From positions 677,256-741,255 of the forward strand of contig NW_022985185.1 in assembly GCF_010093535.1 (NCBI RefSeq): a stretch of DNA of 64,000 nt, in the 5' to 3' direction. The notes below the pieces were generated by a model. The model was not told the DNA's origin and did not search any database. It was given only the letters and a program-made list of their open reading frames with translations. A program made the position numbers and the translations under genes. This document shows, in pieces, positions 59,015 through 64,000 of this stretch; within the stretch, counting starts at the first letter, position 1; the number at the start of each line of letters is the position of its first letter. The stretch is from Lindgomyces ingoldianus. Its lineage: Eukaryota; Ascomycota; Dothideomycetes; Pleosporales; Lindgomycetaceae.

Positions 59015-59653
59015 TCACTGTAAGCCAAACACCACGTCGAGGACTCGCAATTGCTTAAGCGAAAATTTCAAGAATAGGACGGCCCCTCTATCACAAAAAG
59101 CTGGACCGATTCCGACGACAAGGCAGAAGTATTCCCCTGTAACAGTGCCATCTAAACCTTCAGCCACGTAAAGGGGCACCCCTACAGCGGAGTTAATATC
59201 ATGGGCGATGACTTCTCTAGCCTTCTTGAGGAGATCTAACACGAGGTCCTATATCGAATAACATCTCTCTGAACCATCTGTCCAGAAGCTCTTCGCCTCG
59301 TACTTCGTCTTCCAGGCCATGTACTTGAGTTTCAGATATGTTCTGGAGAGCTCGCATTTCAGACACTTCGCCTTCCATGATAACCACGCCAGAAAGCTCT
59401 TGAGTATGGCCTTGATCTTCTTCCGCTGGCTTTCATTGAGACGAAGGAACTTTCCAAAGAATACTTGCCGAACTGAGATAGTTTTCTTGGGAGTGGGTGG
59501 TCCTTCAGCTTTTGGGATTTCAACGCCATTGGTATTAGCGGGACCGTGACTTCTGCTCCTTCTTGGCCCTGGAGGAAACAAAACTGGAGGAGGATTCATG
59601 TGGAGGTGTATGTCCCAAAAATCACGCAGGAAGGAGTCTGTCTGATTACCCAT
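59015..59653 (-). CDS. Protein of unknown function; frame continues past an in-frame TAG
   Basis: Not recognised. The ATG at 59653 has an ideal context (accATGg). 134 codons run to TAG at 59249-59251; the same frame then stays open for about 78 more codons to 59015 (LDLLKKAREVIAHDINSAVG and onward). Residues 1-60 are Pro-rich (PPPVLFPPGPRRS). About 70-125 form a very basic, Trp/Lys-rich helical region (RKKIKAILKSFLAWLSWKAK). The part after the stop reads as ordinary globular protein. A 39-nt intron with donor GTTCAG and acceptor TTAG would remove the stop and keep the frame, but it would be unusually short and has no clear branch site. The other options are nonsense mutation or readthrough. 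The annotated protein may simply end at 59249. Confidence 0.5.
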
Positions 59654-60039
59654 GGTCCTGGTTTCTGGGCTTAAAGACCCGGTTCAGGTTGGCTTTGAAC
59701 TACTGAAGGATAGCGTCGTGATGTGATCGTTGATCTGCGGAGTGGGACTTAGGGTGTTGTGCAAAGGGAGGCAACCGACCACGCCTGACCAAGTCAAAGC
59801 GGTACAACCAAACGGGTCGGTTTGCTTTTACCGGGACATCGTTCAGACGCATACAGAAGATTGAGAAGGTCTTAAGAAACGCGATGAGAAAGCGGGGATA
59901 GCCGAATTGGCTGAAATAGAAAGAATTCACGAGTCCGCTTCGTGAGACCCTCGGCCGTAGACCAGAGCGTTAGTTTGTTCGGCCCTGTCACCGCCAACCC
60001 TTGGACTCTAGTGAATGTGTCTGAATCTTGATTCGGCCC

Positions 60040-60666
60040 CTAAATCACCATGTACCGTTCTCTGTTGACCATATACGGCGCACAAAACAGCAACTGTAGA
60101 ATCTCCAGGCCGTCGTTTGCGATTCTTTTCAAGATACGCCAAACAAGGTTCCAGAAGTCCAGAACCTGTTTCCGAGTTCGGGCAAGACCTCGTTGCCAGT
60201 GGTGACGATAGGGGTCTTTCTCCTGGTAGCTAGGCGGAGAGGTGTCGGCGAAGAAAGGAGGCGGGGCACCTCGAGGGCGTGAATTGGACGGACGGCAGGT
60301 CTGAGGCCGAGGTCTCACGGAAGGATCGGCGGGGAGAGCTCGTTGGGGCTGGCTTAGCAGTCGAGGGTAAGGGGAAGGTTGCAGTCGGGATGAGGAGCGT
60401 GATTGGGTGGACGGCAGAGAAACTCGAGCGGAAGTAATAAGAACGAGGTAGTAAACAGGGGTGCCGCCCGGTGCGACTTGAAGGAAGACTACCTCTTCTG
60501 TATTATCGATATTCGCCACGTCTGCTGGGTGTAGTGAGATAATTGTGAAGTTGAAAAGTTGAGAAGAGTTGTGGGTTAGGTTAACGAATAATGGAGAATT
60601 GGAGGAGCTGTGGCGATAAGAAGAGGTTGAAGGTGAGCGTGAAGGGCATGAGTTGGAGCGCGACAT
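60040..60666 (-). CDS. Hypothetical Ser/Pro-rich protein, 208 aa
   Basis: A single open frame from ATG at 60666 to the stop at 60040. The first 30 residues are Ser-rich (MSRSNSCPSRSPSTSSYRHS). Residues about 35-85 look like a small beta domain (FTIISLHPADVANI, then EEVVFLQVAPGGTPVYYLVL). A Pro/Ser/Arg-rich linker follows, and the C-terminus is helical and Trp-containing (KQVLDFWNLVWRILKRIAND). I recognise no family. No introns are needed. The frame length and uneven but protein-like composition favour a gene, without proof. It lies tandem with the unknown gene at 59653 and with erv25, all on the minus strand. Confidence 0.55.
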   Translation of the reverse strand: MSRSNSCPSRSPSTSSYRHSSSNSPLFVNLTHNSSQLFNFTIISLHPADVANIDNTEEVVFLQVAPGGTPVYYLVLITSARVSLPSTQSRSSSRLQPSPYPRLLSQPQRALPADPSVRPRPQTCRPSNSRPRGAPPPFFADTSPPSYQEKDPYRHHWQRGLARTRKQVLDFWNLVWRILKRIANDGLEILQLLFCAPYMVNRERYMVI

Positions 60667-61108
60667 TGGTCAAGCTCGGTGGAGTTCTTATCAGGTTCAA
60701 CAGGAAGCGGCGGACACTCGAAGAGGAAAGACCAGTGAGAAGGAAGCGTTGAATGTGGAAAGATAAGAGACAGTCATCATGAGGTGGGACTCGAGGGTTC
60801 AATACTTGAGCCTGCTTCAGCCCAGGCACGAGAGTGGAAGAAGCAAACCCGTGCTGGACACTTTTCGAGCTGTAATTCCAATGCATGTGACCCTACCAAC
60901 GCCAAACCAGGCTCCGCTTCAAAGAGTATGCAAGAAACAATGTTTCTGGCCAGTCCACAACGCATCGCTATGAGTCCGCTGGTCGTACAATTCCCTATCA
61001 TAACCGCGCGCAGTGTATCACTTCAATCCCAAATCTTCCCGCTAATCTGCTCAATATGCAGAGTGCTCCGTCCATCCAAATTTCGACCCCGATTCCGCCA
61101 AAAGCAAC

Positions 61109-61898
61109 CTAGATAAGATGCTTCGACCGGAAGTATGCCCTTAGGTACACAACTTGCCACGCACCAAGCCCAACCAGCATGCCCATGGTGCCGAACGCGA
61201 ACCACTTGACACGCTCGTTTGTGCTCTCGTTAGTATCCCTGAGTTTCTGCTCGCGGCCACGGAGGTAGTCCATCTCGTTGACAATTTCGCCCACGACTTC
61301 CTCGATCCGTCGCAGTTCAGCCTCGACCGGTTTTAGTTTCTCGCCAGCCTGGATGGCAGACCAGTCTTTTGCATCGGCGCCGATATCGATGTCAAGCTCG
61401 ACGTGTCTACTAGGGTTCATTTGATGAGCTAAGTAATTCATATGTTAGCTGCGTCTAGGGCGATGTCAGTGAGAGCATACTCGACGACAGAATGTTCTCA
61501 AAGCAAACATCGAATGCGGAGTCGGCATGCGAAGTGAAGGCGTATCTGTTCTCGCCATAGACATCCTTTGGCCTTCCATAGTCATTGCCCATCGCATCGC
61601 GAATCTGTGGGCGGTGCTATCAGCCATTGATTCTTGTGCACAAAACCCAGCCCACTGGTTGAGCTGTATCTCAAATCCAACTTACATGCATGTTGAGTGT
61701 CTGTCCATCCCCCCTATACCCGCTCACAATGGCCGTCACAACTACCAGCTGGTCCTTGGCCACGAAGTTTCGAATGCACCGCTCATATTTGGCTGAGTCG
61801 TGCTGCGGGACAGCATTGATGTCGAATTTCAATGCCAACGCAAATGGGAGAGCGAAAAGGAGAATGAGGTAGTTTAAGAGTCGATACGATCGGTCCAT
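61109..61898 (-). CDS. erv25: p24-family cargo receptor of COPII/COPI vesicles (Erv25-like)
   Basis: Exons 61898-61686, 61604-61481 and 61428-61109 join in phase to 218 codons, the family's length. p24 proteins cycle between ER and Golgi and help load cargo such as GPI-anchored proteins. Residues 1-22 ([18 protein letters not shown]) are a signal peptide. The lumenal GOLD domain holds the cysteine pair (YERCIRNF and FDVCFEN). A coiled-coil stretch follows ([20 protein letters not shown]), with [20 protein letters not shown] leading into the single membrane helix. The cytosolic tail [12 protein letters not shown] has the aromatic ER-export pair (YF) and the basic retrieval signal of the delta subfamily (Erv25) rather than Emp24. 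The upstream in-frame TTG is ignored in favour of the ATG at 61898. Confidence 0.92.
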
Positions 61899-62317
61899 GA
61901 CTGTGTTGTCCGGGGTTGTGAACGTGCCCAAATATGAGCTTCTGGTGTTTTGCTGGAAAGGGTGACGGAAGGACAGATGGCCCGGACTATGGCGCTAGAC
62001 TACATTCGAGCTAGCGTATTTGTGTTTTGGCGCGAAGACTCCATCTTCCCTTCCAAGGTTCTCCTCCGTCATCACTCAGCATGGTACTACATCGAAGTAA
62101 CAACGTAGGGTGCGCCTCTTTCCATTGGTTCTAATAAGCGCAGCGCTGACGCCCATCATATGCTGCACTATTGCACAATTTCACTTCTACCCTCTTGGCA
62201 CCGAGGTGGGTTCTTGTCTCTCCTCACCAGCCCATGAAGGCATTGAGCTCTAGTTCAAACCATCGAAACGCCCTTGTTCGAATGCCAAACTATCAATGGA
62301 GAGAATCGGCTACATAT
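61899..62317. other. Intergenic, erv25 promoter
   Basis: About 420 bp between the erv25 start and the 3' end of the dehydrogenase gene. No gene seen. Confidence 0.5.
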
Positions 62318-63553
62318 CTACCATGCTGTACAGCCACCATCGATGACCAGGTTTGTACCAGTCTACCATTTGTTAGCCCTGGCGCCGTAACACGTGCCGG
62401 GAGAAGACATATCCTCACCATGTAACTGCTTGCTCGGCTCAGCAAGAATAGCCCAGCTGCTTTGTATTCCTCAGGCGTACTTATTCTTCCCAGCATACTG
62501 TTCTCCTCCCATGCTTTCCGATCTGCCTCCCCTTTCCGGAAGTTCTCTTCCACCATTGGTGTCAGGATATGCCCCGGGCTCAGACTGTTCACCCTTATGC
62601 CACCAGAGCCATCTTTCTCGAGTCTGCCCCATTCCATGGCCAGATTTCTCGTCAGCTGGATGACGGCTGCTTTGGACGAATTGTAAACGGGAGCAATGAA
62701 CCCTTTGTTCGCGATACTCCCACTCATTGAGGCGATCAGACACATGGACCCTTGGATCTTATACTTGTACATCTGCCTTGCACAAGCCCGAGCTGTGAGA
62801 AAGACACCCGTGTAGTTTGTGGCAAGCATGCGTGCAATGTCGGACGCGGCGTAGTCGAGAGCGGAGGTGCATTGCTGGATACCAGCAGCTGGGTGACCAA
62901 GTTAGCCATAAAGACTTCCAAACTAACCATTCGCAACTGAGGATATGCGTCAATTATGTACCAGCTATCAGCCCGTCCAGTCGCTGCCTTTTCGTGGCAA
63001 TATCCCCTATCACCTCCTCCACCATCTTGTCATTCGATACATCAACCTGGTGGTACTCTAGGGCACCACTGTATTCGGTAGAGATTCGTTCCTTCGCACG
63101 GAAGAAGACCTTATCTGGTTCCGGAAGTATGTCTAAGCAATGGACTACAAGGTGTAAGTAACCCGTCAATCCGCGATTAGGCTGCAAAAGGTATGCCAGA
63201 TCTACATACCTTTCCCACCAGCTTCTACTAGCCCTTCAGCCATACACAACCCCAACCCGCGTGCACCACCTGGTTATTGGTTAGCTCAGTCACAAGGGTT
63301 ATCTGCAGTACATGGGAGAATAACGTGAAGCAGCACCTGTAACTACAAACACCTTCCCCCCAACATCGAATTGGCTGAAGGTCTTCTCTCCAACACTCTC
63401 TCTAGTGCTGTATGGCGACTTGGCTTGATGAGTTGAGAGACCTCGTACAGCCCGCCTCTGAAGAAGAGGGGTGATGAGGGGTGCAATCCCCGAGGCCGCA
63501 GGAGCGCCGGCAAGCCGACGAGCCAGCATTGTTCTCGATCTTAGGGACGCCAT
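62318..63553 (-). CDS. Short-chain dehydrogenase/reductase with mitochondrial presequence
   Basis: Exons 63553-63337, 63269-63210, 63144-62962, 62888-62419 and 62362-62318 join in phase to 324 codons. The classical SDR motifs are complete: TGGARGLG (72-79) for the nucleotide, the acidic HCLDILPEP end of strand 2 (NAD preference likely), an AAG equivalent of NNAG (154-156), catalytic Ser209 (IASMSGS), and Tyr222 and Lys226 (YNSSK). The last exon gives TGTNLVIDGGCTAW, the standard SDR ending, which confirms the final intron. Residues 1 to about 55 are rich in Arg, Ala and Leu with few acids (MASLRSRTMLARRLAGAPAA), as in mitochondrial presequences, and precede the fold by about 60 residues. Overall it resembles fungal polyol or sorbose/arabinitol dehydrogenases; the substrate is not certain. 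Confidence 0.92.
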
Positions 63554-64000
63554 TAATGTTTACAGCTCAGTGAGGAAAGCACGTCAGTCGTTTAAGAAGA
63601 AGAGGTGAGGTGGGAGTGCACAATGTGTCAAATCCCTCAGGTTCATGTGGACGGCAGGACAAAAGCATTGCCCACTCCATGATGTAATTTGTGCAACCGA
63701 GGAGCTGCGCGGCGTAAGCTCCCACCACCTCCTCACTTCGCCAAAAGCTTCATCGTGGGCTCCGCCTTGTCAGTCTGATTGCCCGCATCGGAGACCCAAG
63801 ACGCTGAGCCAGTGTGTGTGGCGCTCTCCCCTCATCGAATCGTTTCCCCTTGCTCCCACAACATGGCACGCGCCCGGGGGATTCATCCGGTATCTTGGAC
63901 CAACCAGGACAGAATTCAAAAAGCAACTGGCCTAATTCTTGAACACGGTATTCACGATACCAGCATTGGGGTTAACAGTTGAGAGAGTGGATTCTCGGTG
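63554..64000. other. Upstream region, window end
   Basis: No gene recognised; contains the promoter of the dehydrogenase. Short plus-strand frames near the edge have no identifiable domain. Confidence 0.45.

Noticed and set aside
1..64000. CRISPR arrays, bacterial operons, plasmid or phage modules
   Set aside because: Introns, codon context and protein families are fungal throughout, and no spaced direct repeats of CRISPR type were seen.

Overview
This 64 kb window looks like nuclear DNA of a filamentous ascomycete (Pezizomycotina). The evidence is short GT-AG introns of about 47-90 nt in nearly every gene, fungal-type proteins (ILV5, RIB7, Erv25, a Pth11/rhodopsin-like receptor), and AT-rich repeats in which CpA has been turned into TpA, the signature of repeat-induced point mutation (RIP). 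I cannot assign a genus. No bacterial operons, CRISPR arrays or rRNA genes were seen. There is one assembly gap at 30260-30804.

Layout. 1-9.4 kb is gene-poor: an AT-rich, RIP-type island (1 to about 2380), GTACG-rich inverted-repeat elements (about 4785-6222) and an unusual tRNA-Glu gene (8660-8809). 9.4-24.6 kb carries three spliced genes of unknown function (9420-11224, 19574-20654, 24182-24596), a methyltransferase pseudogene (17055-17946) and long stretches without convincing genes. 24.6-32.8 kb is repeat territory: a second copy of the inverted-repeat element (27802-31299), split by a RIP-mutated LTR retrotransposon (28558-31044) with a clean 5-bp target duplication. 32.8-38.6 kb is a compact accessory cluster: an MFS anion permease-like transporter, a seven-helix rhodopsin-like membrane protein and an FAD-dependent salicylate hydroxylase-like monooxygenase. 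38.6-51.1 kb is gene-poor, with one histidine phosphatase gene reconstructed from five exons (44468-45431) and a broken 2-oxoglutarate/Fe(II) dioxygenase (about 47140-47567).

51.2-63.6 kb is gene-dense and largely housekeeping: an eIF2B-like protein, a cupin-type protein, ketol-acid reductoisomerase (ILV5; mitochondrial branched-chain amino acid synthesis), the NEDD8-conjugating enzyme UBC12, riboflavin-pathway reductase RIB7, two proteins of unknown function, the p24 cargo receptor ERV25 and a short-chain dehydrogenase with an apparent mitochondrial presequence.

The most unusual signal is in the tRNA-Glu(UUC) gene. Besides a canonical 26-nt anticodon-loop intron, its T-stem is split by a 52-nt insert that begins GTTAGT and ends ATGTAG, just like the spliceosomal introns of neighbouring protein genes. 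All tRNA stems and the mature length are right only when both inserts are removed. Exon boundaries below were worked out by eye from splice signals and reading frame. Where stated, the phases close exactly, but no transcript data were available.
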